Shown: in pieces, positions 26,642-34,690 of the stretch
Layout of the letters: each line of letters opens with the position of its first letter
How positions within the stretch are numbered: position 1 is the first letter of the stretch
Source of the DNA: Microbispora triticiradicis
GTDB lineage: Bacteria > Actinomycetota > Actinomycetes > Streptosporangiales > Streptosporangiaceae
NCBI GenBank assembly: GCA_003260025.2
Contig: QFZU02000002.1
Coordinates: 1-54,840, forward strand
Direction: 5' to 3'
Length of the DNA stretch: 54,840 nt
Program-made: the position numbers and the translations under genes
Notes under the pieces: model-generated
The model's input: the letters and a program-made list of their open reading frames with translations, nothing else
Databases searched by the model: none
Told to the model about the DNA's origin: nothing

Positions 26642-27826
26642 GTGGACGGTTATCGCACCCTCTTCGCCCTCGTGCTGGCGGCCGGCGTCGGCCTCGCTCC
26701 GGTCTCTTCGGCGACGGCCGATCCGGCGCCGGGGTGGCAGGTGAGCCTGCGCGGCGGGGCCGGCTCGTTCGTCGACGACCTCGCCGCCACCGGCCCCGCC
26801 GACGCGTGGGCCGTGGGCGCGCGCAGGACCGGGACGCTGGACCCGAGGAACGGCTCCTACTTCACGGCTCCCCTGATCAAGCACTGGGACGGGCGCAGGT
26901 GGGCGACGGCCGCGAACCCCGCGGGGCCCACGGAATTCCCGCTCCGAGAGGTCACGCTGGTCGAGGCCTCATCCCCGGTCAACGTGTGGGCCGCCGGCAC
27001 GGCCGTCGCCCCGGGGACGGGAGACGTCTCGGCCGCCACCCGGTCGGTGCTGTCGCGCTGGGACGGCAGCCGATGGCGGCTCATGGGCTCGGGCCGCACC
27101 TCGATCACCGACCTGGAGGTCCTCGACGCGACGCACACGTGGATCCTGGGCCGTGACGACCGCACAGGAAAGGGGTTCTTCAAGCGCTTCCACAGCGGCC
27201 GCTGGACGAGCCTGCCCTTCCCCGCCACCCTGAAGGGCATCAGCGTCCGGTCGCCGGGCGACATCTGGGGCTTCGGGCCCTCGTCCGTCATGCGCTGGAA
27301 CGGCCTGGCCTGGAGCAGAGTGCGACTGCCCGAGACAGCCGTGCCCGCCGCCCCCACCCCGGCGTACGGGCCCGTGAAGCTCCGGCTCGACGCGCTGGTC
27401 ACCTCGGGAACGCAGGACGTCTGGGTCGCCGCGGGATTCCAGCAGGGCGACTGGTCCCAGCCCGGAGCCGTCCTGCTGCACTGGCACACTGGTAGCCGAG
27501 ACGGCGCGAAATGGCACCAGATCCGCCTGCCCGGCGACGTCATCACGGACCTCGCCCCCGACGGTCGGGGCGGTGTGCTCGCGGCCTCGTACCGGCAGTC
27601 GATCACCGCGACGCCTGACGGGCAGGATCCCTATGCCTACACCACCTTGTCCGTCGACTCCTTGCGCCACACCGGCCGGAAGCTGATCCGCCATACCGTG
27701 ACTCCCTTGTCGAGCGGCTTCGAGTGGTCGGACCTCGTAGCCATCCCGGGTACCGGTTCGGCGCTGGCCGCGGGTTTCAACCGGCGACCTCCCCAGGGCC
27801 ACGTCGTCTTCCGCCACGACGGCTAG
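26642..27826 (+). CDS. Secreted beta-propeller-like protein of unknown function
   Basis: 394-residue protein with an N-terminal signal peptide (hydrophobic FALVLAAGVGLAPVSS, then ATADPAPG as likely cleavage zone). The mature part has loosely repeated units of about 45 residues of the form (A/V)WAVG...HWDGRRW, (V)WAAG...RWDGSRWR, TWILG...FHSGRWTS and IWGFG...RWNGLAWS, a pattern typical of WD/Kelch-like or Asp-box propellers in actinobacterial secreted proteins. GTG 26642 is the only start giving a full signal peptide; no strong ribosome site was seen. Probably monocistronic. Function unknown. Confidence 0.82.
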   Translation: MDGYRTLFALVLAAGVGLAPVSSATADPAPGWQVSLRGGAGSFVDDLAATGPADAWAVGARRTGTLDPRNGSYFTAPLIKHWDGRRWATAANPAGPTEFPLREVTLVEASSPVNVWAAGTAVAPGTGDVSAATRSVLSRWDGSRWRLMGSGRTSITDLEVLDATHTWILGRDDRTGKGFFKRFHSGRWTSLPFPATLKGISVRSPGDIWGFGPSSVMRWNGLAWSRVRLPETAVPAAPTPAYGPVKLRLDALVTSGTQDVWVAAGFQQGDWSQPGAVLLHWHTGSRDGAKWHQIRLPGDVITDLAPDGRGGVLAASYRQSITATPDGQDPYAYTTLSVDSLRHTGRKLIRHTVTPLSSGFEWSDLVAIPGTGSALAAGFNRRPPQGHVVFRHDG

Positions 27827-27842
27827 GACCTCGCGTGGGCCT

Positions 27843-28808
27843 TCAGGCTCGGCTCGTCCCCTCACGGGCGAAGGTCGGTTCCGCCGCTTTCAGGCGCGGT
27901 ACCGAGATGCCCAACCGTCGCGCTTCGGCCAGGGTGTCCCGGCAGACCTCACGCGGTTCCTCGGCCTCGGGGTCGGAGTGCGCCGCGAAACCCACGCGCA
28001 AGAGCGCGACATGAGCGGTCAGCCAGGCGAGCGCGGGGGCCGTCAGCCAGGTGGGCGCACGGAACAGCAGCACACCGCCCCGGTGACGGCGCAGGTCGAC
28101 GCCTCGCGCCTCGAGCAGCGGCAGAAGCTCGCGGCCGGTCAGCAGCGCCTCGCGCAGGTCGCCCGTCACCCCGGCCAGCTTGGACAGGGAACCCAGCCGC
28201 AGGCCCTGCGAGAACAGGCCGGCGTCCGACGCGAAATGGACCCACAGCCAGCCGCGGAAGTCAGGCCGCTCCTTGAGCCGGAGCCCGGCCTCGCGAAACG
28301 CCTGGCGCACGGCCCGCTCACGGTCGGTCGGGGGCCGGTCGAGAGTGCCGAAGACGACCGACGGCAGCAGCGCCCCACGGAGCACTCCGTCCGCGCCGAA
28401 ACCGCCACCGGCCTGGGGAAAGCCCCAGGCGATCCGGTCGACGGGGAGTGCGCCGATCGCGGCCGGCGGCTCGGTCCAGAGGTTGCCGAAGACCAGCACC
28501 GTGGCCTGGCCGACACGCGGGGACAGGAAGGCCGTCGCCTCCGGGAGGCAATGGTGCGGCACGCTGAGCACGATCAGGTCGAAGTCGTGGTCCGGCTCCA
28601 GCGCCTCGCGGCAGCGCACCGGCCACCTCGCGACGACGCGCCGCCCCCACACCCGGCGCCGCATATCGATCAGGTCGAGGTCCACCGCGTCTCCGTACGT
28701 CGCCGCGCGGCCCGGCCGGACGTAGAACTCGACGTCATGTCCCGCCTGTCGCAGGGCCCAGCCGTAGATGGTGGCGATCACGCCTCGGCCGAACATCAGG
28801 ATCTTCAC
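27843..28808 (-). CDS. Ketopantoate reductase-like (PanE/ApbA) oxidoreductase
   Basis: 321-residue NAD(P)-dependent reductase of the PanE/ApbA family. The N-terminal Rossmann fold opens KILMFGRGVIATIYGWALRQAGH; the usual GxGxxG is GRGVIA here, a variant. LIVLSVPHHCLPEA and LVFGNLWTEP follow in the places of the family's V-K-x-T/Q-N region. The C-terminal helical domain is Arg-rich. GTG 28808 with GAGGTG upstream. Divergent from a TetR gene with two identical operator-like repeats, so its role is likely xenobiotic or secondary metabolism and not core pantothenate synthesis (inference). Confidence 0.86.
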   Translation of the reverse strand: MKILMFGRGVIATIYGWALRQAGHDVEFYVRPGRAATYGDAVDLDLIDMRRRVWGRRVVARWPVRCREALEPDHDFDLIVLSVPHHCLPEATAFLSPRVGQATVLVFGNLWTEPPAAIGALPVDRIAWGFPQAGGGFGADGVLRGALLPSVVFGTLDRPPTDRERAVRQAFREAGLRLKERPDFRGWLWVHFASDAGLFSQGLRLGSLSKLAGVTGDLREALLTGRELLPLLEARGVDLRRHRGGVLLFRAPTWLTAPALAWLTAHVALLRVGFAAHSDPEAEEPREVCRDTLAEARRLGISVPRLKAAEPTFAREGTSRA

Positions 28809-28836
28809 GCTGCACCTCGTGGGGTACGATCGATTC

Positions 28837-28876
28837 GGAGACAATCTCCACTTTGCAAAATATGGAGGCCATCTCC
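28837..28876. promoter_or_regulatory. Twin GGAG-N5-CTCC inverted repeats, candidate TetR operators
   Basis: GGAG-ACAAT-CTCC (28837-28849) and GGAG-GCCAT-CTCC (28864-28876), each followed by ACTT, 27 bp apart, in the 90-bp divergent region between the reductase and TetR genes. The AT-rich TTTGCAAAATAT between them is the likely promoter core. Confidence 0.6.
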
Positions 28877-28898
28877 ACTTGTGAACGCGAGGTAGCTC

Positions 28899-29468
28899 AT
28901 GACCGCCGCCAAGCCACTGCGGGCCGACGCCCAACGCAACCGCGACGTCCTGATCGCCAAGGCACGAGAGATCTTCGACGCCGGCGAGTTCTTCGACCTG
29001 CGCTTCGATGACTTCGCACGCCTGGCCGGGGTGGGCACCGGCACGTTGTACCGCCACTTCCCCACCCGGGAGGCACTGGCCGAGGCGGTCTACCACGGGG
29101 AAGTCGCCGCGCTGTGCGATCGCGCCCGCCGGCTACAGGCCACGCTGCCCGCGGCGGAGGCTCTGGCGACCTTCCTGCGCGGCATGGTCGACCACATAGC
29201 TGCCCACAAGGGCCTGGCCCGGACGCTGGCCACGCTCATGGCCGATCGCTCGGGTGCCCTCGCCGAGGGCAGCCTGGCACTGGAGCAGGCTGTCACCGAC
29301 CTGGTGGCCGCCGCCGTGCGGGACGGCGCCGTTCGCGACGACGTGGATGCCGGTGCCGTGATGATGGCGCTGCACGGCATCGGTGCGGCCCATGACCGCC
29401 CCGCTTGGCGGGCCGAGGCCGACGATGTCATCACCCTCGTGCTGGACGGGCTGCGCCGCCCGCTGTGA
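28899..29468 (+). CDS. TetR-family regulator
   Basis: 189-residue TetR repressor. The HTH is visible as [19 protein letters not shown] then [14 protein letters not shown], after [23 protein letters not shown]. The C-terminal domain resembles the SbtR-like group ([30 protein letters not shown]). ATG 28899 has GAGG 7 nt upstream. It is divergent from the ketopantoate-reductase-like gene and probably represses it through the twin GGAG-N5-CTCC repeats. Confidence 0.95.
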   Translation: MTAAKPLRADAQRNRDVLIAKAREIFDAGEFFDLRFDDFARLAGVGTGTLYRHFPTREALAEAVYHGEVAALCDRARRLQATLPAAEALATFLRGMVDHIAAHKGLARTLATLMADRSGALAEGSLALEQAVTDLVAAAVRDGAVRDDVDAGAVMMALHGIGAAHDRPAWRAEADDVITLVLDGLRRPL

Positions 29469-29487
29469 CAAGGTGCGACGGTCGCAT

Positions 29488-29902
29488 GCCGCGAGCGAAG
29501 GGTCCGGTCAGTGGCACGGCGGCGCCGGCATGCGACAACCGTACGATGATCCCAGCCCGAGCCCCCGGGGCACCGGCGGACGAACAGGGTCGCCTACAAC
29601 AGGTGCGCGAGGGGACGAGCTTGTCGATGAGGTCGCTCAGCTCGGCCAGGTCAGCGACGATCACGGGCGCCTTCTCCGGGCCGATGCCGTCCACCTCCTG
29701 CAACCCCTCGGCATCGGCCGCACGGACGGCCTCCATCGTGCCAAAGTGCCGGGCGATGCGGCGGCTCATCGAGCGCCCCGTCCCCCGTACCCCGAGCGCG
29801 CAGAACACCCGGCTCAGCGGCCTGGTCCTGGCCCTGCCGATGGCGGCCAGGAGGTTGTCGGTGGACACCTCCCCCATCCGCTCCAAGCCCAGCAGCTGCT
29901 CG
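29488..29902 (-). pseudogene. Duplicated, internally deleted 3' fragment of ligA
   Basis: This stretch repeats the ligase locus in the same orientation. 29488-29610 matches 43587-43709 (downstream flank plus the last codons), and about 29614-29902 matches 44040-44328 (helix-hairpin-helix region). The BRCT-coding part between (about 330 bp) is missing. By eye about 6 differences occur in the longer block, so identity is about 98 percent. The minus-strand frame reads [20 protein letters not shown] through [26 protein letters not shown], then shifts out of the ligase frame. It cannot make a ligase. Its upstream end abuts the toxin-like gene stop. Confidence 0.92.
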
Positions 29903-29912
29903 AAATCGCGCG

Positions 29913-30131
29913 TCACCTAGCGACCTCACCCTGCCGATTGAGCAGGACATAGGTCACCGAGATGTCCTTGTAGTCCCAGACGTACATGTTGCCGGTAGGA
30001 CTGAGCTTGCGGCCATTGTCGGGAGTCAGCCGGAGGACTTCGTAGATCTCCAGTAGGACATTGATCTCGGCGTCGGACAGGTGGTCGATCTGGGCTTCGG
30101 CAACGTCGCTGCCCATCCGGATGGTGTACAC
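29913..30131 (-). CDS. Small toxin-like protein (putative TA pair)
   Basis: 72-residue protein: [33 protein letters not shown], then [28 protein letters not shown] (quoted in pieces). The strand-rich end with a Tyr/Asp pair resembles compact ParE/RelE-like proteins, but the match is by pattern only. GTG 30131 follows immediately after the stop of the upstream 102-residue gene, so the two are coupled. Function as a toxin is inference. Confidence 0.7.
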   Translation of the reverse strand: MYTIRMGSDVAEAQIDHLSDAEINVLLEIYEVLRLTPDNGRKLSPTGNMYVWDYKDISVTYVLLNRQGEVAR

Positions 30132-30440
30132 CTACCGCTGGGCTCCGCGGCGGGCCAGTACCTCGGCCAGTGTCGGGCCTGCCGTACGCGCGCCGGACTG
30201 CAGTTGCTCGGCCTCTCGGTGCATCCGGTGCCAGTCGGACGGATCAGCGGCGGCGCGGGTGGCGATGCGCCACCACGCGGACAGGAAGTCATCCAGCGCC
30301 GCCAGGTTGACGGGCGCGTGAGTGATCTCTTCGAGTTCGGCGTCGAACGCGGCGATGTTTGCCGAGGGCAGGGCCGCGCGTACGGCGGTGAAGGTTCGCT
30401 CAATCTGCGGATGGGGACTGTCGTGCCGCTGGACGGTCAT
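30132..30440 (-). CDS. DUF6247-like small protein, putative antitoxin
   Basis: 102-residue acidic helical protein (FTAVRAALPSANIAAFDAEL, EEITHAPVNLAALDDFLSAWW, RMHREAEQLQSGARTAG). The pattern is like the actinobacterial DUF6247 family, which often precedes a small ParE-like gene. ATG 30440 has GGAGGTAAGG upstream. First gene of the pair, the usual antitoxin position. Confidence 0.75.
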   Translation of the reverse strand: MTVQRHDSPHPQIERTFTAVRAALPSANIAAFDAELEEITHAPVNLAALDDFLSAWWRIATRAAADPSDWHRMHREAEQLQSGARTAGPTLAEVLARRGAQR

Positions 30441-30778
30441 GACGACGCCTTACCTCCTGCCCGGTCACCTTGTACCATCTCAGCTTATTCGAGCGGGCCG
30501 GACAAAACGCGGCACTCGGGATGCACCCGAGGCGGCATTCGCGGAATGGAGGTCCACGGCCGGTTGTGCGCTGCATGCCACCAGCATTGAGGTGCCGACT
30601 GCCAGAATTGAAATACCGATGCCTCGCACTCTTCTGCCTCCCGTCACCTATGGCCACCATGCCTTGATATGATCTATGTGATGAGCATGATAAGTCCAAA
30701 TCCAGGGCCCGTCTGGATCGTCGACGTGGCCGCCTGTGGCCATGCAGTCGTGTGTTGACCCGCCCGATGCGCCTCCGG
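30441..30778. other. 338-bp gap, lower GC
   Basis: Promoter side of the TA-like pair (ribosome site at about 30452-30461). The remainder is visibly less GC-rich than the flanks and contains only short unsupported frames. Confidence 0.5.
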
Positions 30779-31078
30779 TTAGCGGGAAGTAATGAGCAAG
30801 ACCGAGACTACGGCCGATTTCGTTGCAGGCACATGAATTAGTTCATGATGGATGTCTGGGCTGTTCGCCTGAATCTCTTGCAGATTAACCTTCACATGCC
30901 ATTGGTCGCACCATGTTGGCTGTCCCGAAGCCATTACCTTGCATGTGGTCTGACCGGCAAGGCCGTCTATCCATGCCTGGAACCAGGCGGCGTCGGTAGC
31001 AGGATCGCCGTCTTCAGCGGTCGGATGGATGTCGCATGCGGAGGCGAATGGAACCCCTGCGCACCCATCTCTCCCCAC
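30779..31078 (-). CDS. Hypothetical 99-residue protein
   Basis: A possible gene with lower third-position GC than its surroundings. The protein (VGRDGCAGVPFASACDIHP, then AAWFQAWIDGLAGQTTCKVM, CDQWHVKVNLQEIQANSPD, ending KSAVVSVLLITSR) reads like a real polypeptide with five Cys, but no family is recognised. GTG 31078 is a guess; the frame is open much further upstream. It may be a decayed remnant. Confidence 0.35.
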   Translation of the reverse strand: MGRDGCAGVPFASACDIHPTAEDGDPATDAAWFQAWIDGLAGQTTCKVMASGQPTWCDQWHVKVNLQEIQANSPDIHHELIHVPATKSAVVSVLLITSR

Positions 31079-31096
31079 CTCAGGAAGCGATATCGC

Positions 31097-31408
31097 ATGC
31101 CCGAAAACGATCAGCCGGAGCACTGGACGCTGCTGGCCAGGGCAATCAACAAGGCGGCGAAGAATTGGCCTACGACCTTTCGCACGAGCTTTGTGATCGC
31201 GGTCACCGGCACGGCGATCTGCTTCGCTATCCATTTCGCTCAGCCGTCTGCAGAGCCTCAGCCCCCCGCCTGCGGCAACGTTTGTGTGCAACCCCCGGCA
31301 TGGCGGGACGCGCGACCGCTGCTCGACACCATGCCCTGGCGACGCCCAGCAGCGGACGTCGCGCTGCGCCGCCCCTCTCGGGTTGTCCGTCCGCAGCGCC
31401 TCGCCTAG
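31097..31408 (+). CDS. Hypothetical small membrane protein
   Basis: 103-residue candidate starting MPENDQPEHWTLLARAINKA. It has an N-terminal amphipathic part, one TM helix (TSFVIAVTGTAICFAIHF) and a Pro/Cys/Arg-rich tail. ATG 31097 follows AGGAAG at a good distance. No family recognised. It is divergent from the 99-residue candidate on the other strand. Confidence 0.45.
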   Translation: MPENDQPEHWTLLARAINKAAKNWPTTFRTSFVIAVTGTAICFAIHFAQPSAEPQPPACGNVCVQPPAWRDARPLLDTMPWRRPAADVALRRPSRVVRPQRLA

Positions 31409-32155
31409 CGCGTCAGCGCTGATGTGGGCCTCGACGCTCGCGTGACGAGGCCACCCGCGTTCTGTCGCAGTCCTCGTAGTCCGTGATTCACCTCGACATA
31501 GGGTCAATTATCGAGCATTAACAGAAGGGGTCTCGGGGCCCGGAAGAACCACCCGCGACCTGCCGCCCGACACCCGCGCTCACCGTCTGTGCCACCTTTC
31601 GCGGGCGTCGGCGCCCGGCACGCGACAACCGCCGAACAGCGCTGGCGGCGGGGCACACTCACCCGGCACACCGTCGATTCCGCACGGCGCACCACCGCGG
31701 CAGGCCAGAGATTCCATGCGGCGCGCCACCGCGGCACGGCCACGGGAACCCGGGCGTCCCCCACAGCCCCGCAGGTAGCCACAGGCCCTGGGCCGCCCCC
31801 CTGGCGGCCATACCTTTTCGCTATCGCCCGGTGGTCGCGTGTTAACACAGCCGACATCGACCGATATGTCATGAAGCCTTTCCTGATCACCCCTTTATGG
31901 TGACACCGCTTTCGACGTGAAAATCCATCCCGGAAGACGCCATTTCGAGCGAGCCGTAAATTCCCCCAGGCGCCGCCGCTGCCACAACGATGACCAGCAT
32001 CGACACCTGCGATAACACTCGCCCGAAATCCGGATATCCGGATTGTCGAGTCAACTCCGTACCAAGGGTTAACCCTCCAGTCAAGGCGTTGATCGGGTCT
32101 TCATTTCATGAAATACCGGATTCGCCTCAACAAAACGACAAGGAGGAAATCCTTC
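31409..32155. other. 747-bp non-coding stretch upstream of S1 protease
   Basis: No frame here has coding support. It holds an AT-richer leader for the protease gene, including the 18-bp palindrome at 32027-32044 and the ribosome site AAGGAGGA at 32140-32147. The middle part (31550-31800) is GC-rich and featureless to the eye. Confidence 0.6.
32027..32044. promoter_or_regulatory. 18-bp perfect palindrome upstream of S1 protease
   Basis: AATCCGGATATCCGGATT is fully self-complementary and lies 112 bp before the protease start. Likely an operator for a dimeric regulator; no regulator gene is adjacent. Confidence 0.55.
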
Positions 32156-33424
32156 GTGAAACTCTCCCCCCCGGTCACCCGCGCAAGCCGCTTCGCGGCG
32201 GCGGCCGCCGCCGGACTCGCCCTGGTGACCATCGCCGGCACCCAGGCGGCCGTCGCCCAGGACCCGGCCCCGGCCCCGGCCAAGGAAGTCCATACCCAGG
32301 CCATCGAGCCCGCGGGCGCGGTGCCCGGCGGCTACGCCTCGTGGAAGGACCTGCTGGCCACCCAGCAGCGGCTCGTCCAGGCCGCCGACCGCATCACCGC
32401 CGTCGCGCAGGAGCAGGGCGGCGGCCTCGCCGGCATCGTGGTCTCCGCCGAGAACCGCGAGCTGCGCCTGTACTGGAAGGGCCAGCCCCCCAAGTCGGTC
32501 GACGGCATCGCCGGCGAGCTCGGCGGCGACCTGAAGCTGAGCGTCCTTCCGGCGCGTTTCACCGCCAAGCAGCTGGCCGCCGCCTCAGCCCGGATCGCCA
32601 AGAGGGCCGGCGGCGCGATCACCTCGATCGCGCCCAACGTGGACGGCTCGGGCCTGACGGTCAGCGGGCTCACCGCGGCCAAGGCCCGCTCGGCGGCCTC
32701 GGACGAGAGCGTCCCGGTCACCGTGCAGACGGGCGAGCGCCCGGCCCTGGCCAGCCGCTGGAACGACTCGCCGCCCTGGTGGGGCGGCGGGGCCTGGAGG
32801 AACTCCAACCTCGGCAGCGGCTGCTCCACCGGCTTCGCCGTGACCTACGGCGGGGTCACCAAGATGCTGACCGCCGGGCACTGCGGCGACGTCGGCCAGA
32901 CGGCCACCGACCCCACCGGTGAGGTCATCGGCTCCATCACCCAGGACAACAACAGCTACGACGTCGCGCTGATCAACGCCAGCACCCAGGGATACGTCTT
33001 CAACAATTCCGTCGGCAACATCTCCACCGAGTTCAGCTCCCTCGTCATCGGCACCGCCAGCAGCTACGTCGGCATGTACCTGTGCACCTCGGGCGCCTAC
33101 TCCGGCACCGTCTGCAACAGCCAGGTCACGGCGACCGGGGTCACGATCATCACGGGCTACACGATTTACAACTTGGTCCGCGCGGAGCAGACCGCCCACA
33201 CCAACGCCGCCGGCCAGGGCGACAGCGGCGGCCCGGTGGAGCTCGTCAACCCCTCCAACACCACCCAGGTCTACGCGACCGGCGTCATCACCGCCATCGA
33301 CACCAGCGCCGCCGTCCCGTGCACCGGCTACGTGACCACCGGCCGGATCTGCTCCTGGCGGTACTACTACGCGCCGTGGGCCAACGCGACCACCGCGTTC
33401 CCGGGCATCGCGATCAAGGTCGGC
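32156..33424 (+). CDS. Alpha-lytic/streptogrisin-type S1 serine protease, secreted
   Basis: Secreted S1E-type preproprotease of about 423 residues. Signal peptide (RFAAAAAAGLALVTIAGTQAAVAQ), prodomain (about 40-195, with AGIVVSAENRELRLYWKG and AAASARIAKRAGGAITSIAP), then the chymotrypsin-fold catalytic domain. Triad: His242 in LTAGHC, Asp269 in SYDVALI and Ser357 in GQGDSGGP. Paired Cys near His and Ser suggest disulfides. GTG 32156 has AAGGAGGA upstream; an earlier ATG at 32108 would add a basic tail and lacks a site. A strong terminator follows. The next gene encodes a protein resembling the prodomain. Confidence 0.95.
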
Positions 33425-33459
33425 TGACCGTACGAGCCGTTCGGCACGGAACTCGGCAC

Positions 33460-33494
33460 GGGGCGGGGCCGGCGCGTTTCGCCGGCCCCGCCCC
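33460..33494 (+). terminator. Strong hairpin after S1 protease
   Basis: Perfect 14-bp GC stem (33460-33473 with 33481-33494) and a 7-nt loop GCGTTTC, 33 nt after the stop. No T-run. Confidence 0.75.
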
Positions 33495-33560
33495 CGCCGC
33501 ACTCGTACGCTGACGACGACAGGCGGGCAGGACGGCCCGCCCGGGAAGGAGCGCGGGGAC

Positions 33561-34214
33561 ATGGACCTGTATGAGCGGCGGGGCCGCCGGCCGGACGAAG
33601 CCGCGGCGCTCTCCCGGGCCGGTGAAGCGCCGCGGGCCGCGCGGCGCGGCGCGAAGGCAGCCCGCAGGATCGCAGTCGCCCTGCTCGGGGCCCTGGCCCT
33701 CGGTGCTGTCACGGCGGTGGCCTGCGCGTCGACGGGCCCCGCCGCCGCGGGTGACATCCCGTCCGCCTTCGGTGCGCCGCACCCCGGTCAGGTGGAGCTC
33801 GCGAGGCTGGCCGACCGCATCGACGCGGCCCTGCGGCGCGACTTCCCCCGTCAGTACGCCGGGGTCGCCCTGGCGCCCACGGGAGGCGGCCTGATCGTCT
33901 ACCGGCGCCCGTCGCCCGCCCTCGACGCGGCGCTGCGCGCCCGTTTCCCGAAAGCGCCGATCAAGACGCGCTACGCGCCCCATGCGGCGCGGGAGCTGGA
34001 CGCCCTGGCCGCGCGGGTGCGCCGCGACATCGCCTACTGGGGCCGGCGCGGGGTGCCCATCACGTCGGTGACCGCGCGTCACGACGGCACCGCCGTGGAG
34101 GTCGGCACCACTTCCGTGGCCCGCGCCTCGGCGCAGCTGCGGCGGCGGTACGGCTCGGCCCCGCTCCGGTTCGTCGAGGCCAGGCCGTCGCTGATCCTGG
34201 ACGGCGCGCACTGA
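33561..34214 (+). CDS. Membrane-anchored protein resembling an S1 protease prodomain
   Basis: 217-residue protein. Basic N-terminus (1-35), one TM or signal segment (RIAVALLGALALGAVTAVAC, residues 36-55), then an external domain. From about 95 on, YAGVALAPTGGGLIVYRR, APHAARELDALAARVRRDI and GVPITSVTARHDGTAVEVG line up in order with the protease prodomain pieces AGIVVSAENRELRLYWKG, ARFTAKQLAAASARIAKR and GGAITSIAPNVDGSGLTVS. There is no protease domain. It could act as inhibitor or folding factor in trans for the neighbouring enzyme. ATG 33561 after AAGGAG. Alignment by eye only. Confidence 0.78.
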   Translation: MDLYERRGRRPDEAAALSRAGEAPRAARRGAKAARRIAVALLGALALGAVTAVACASTGPAAAGDIPSAFGAPHPGQVELARLADRIDAALRRDFPRQYAGVALAPTGGGLIVYRRPSPALDAALRARFPKAPIKTRYAPHAARELDALAARVRRDIAYWGRRGVPITSVTARHDGTAVEVGTTSVARASAQLRRRYGSAPLRFVEARPSLILDGAH

Positions 34215-34540
34215 CACCTGTCCGGGTTGTCGGGAACCAGACCTCAATCCGGGATAAAAGATCACATACCGAACAGAAACGTCATTCTGCCTGATCAAAT
34301 GCTGCTGTCCGTCACGATCGGCTTGTGCGTCCCGACAGGCGGTGTGCCCAAACCAGAAAGACACGACCCCCCGACCTCCAGGTACCGTATCGCTGTGGAG
34401 GTGGCTGCCGTGGGTCCCGCTGGGTGGTGGCCCCCGCAGGCGCCCTTATCAGATGGCTCTACTGGTGGCTGGCCGGAGCTGTAGGAGTTCCGGGCCGTCA
34501 CAGACCGCTAACAGGCGAAGAAGCCGCAGGTCGCTACCGC
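34215..34540. other. 326-bp gap without a convincing gene
   Basis: Lower-GC stretch following the prodomain-like gene. Short frames exist on both strands, none with domain or ribosome-site support. It leads into the transposase-like remnant. Confidence 0.5.
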
Positions 34541-34662
34541 TGATTTCTGCACTCCGCATCCTCGCCGACGCCTGGCTACATGTAATCGGGTACTGCTGGC
34601 AGGACGCCGCCGCCTACGATCCTGCCAAGGGCAGAGCCCTCCAAGCCCTGCTTCATAAGATC
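34541..34662 (+). pseudogene. Possible IS110-family transposase C-terminal remnant
   Basis: The plus strand reads ALRILADAWLHVIGYCWQD followed by AAAYDPAKGRALQALLHK, a pattern like the C-terminal tail of actinobacterial IS110-type transposases. No catalytic DEDD domain, start codon or terminal structure remains. Identification is by pattern only. Confidence 0.42.
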
Positions 34663-34690
34663 GAGAGGCGGCGGCTTGGCACAGGGGGAC

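Noticed and set aside
29431..29916. Minus-strand frame containing ligase-like sequence as an independent gene
   Set aside because: It is the deleted ligA copy; the frame leaves ligase sequence halfway and has no catalytic part.
34227..34484. Small plus-strand frame after the prodomain-like gene
   Set aside because: No ribosome site, no recognisable fold, and a competing frame on the other strand; kept as non-coding.
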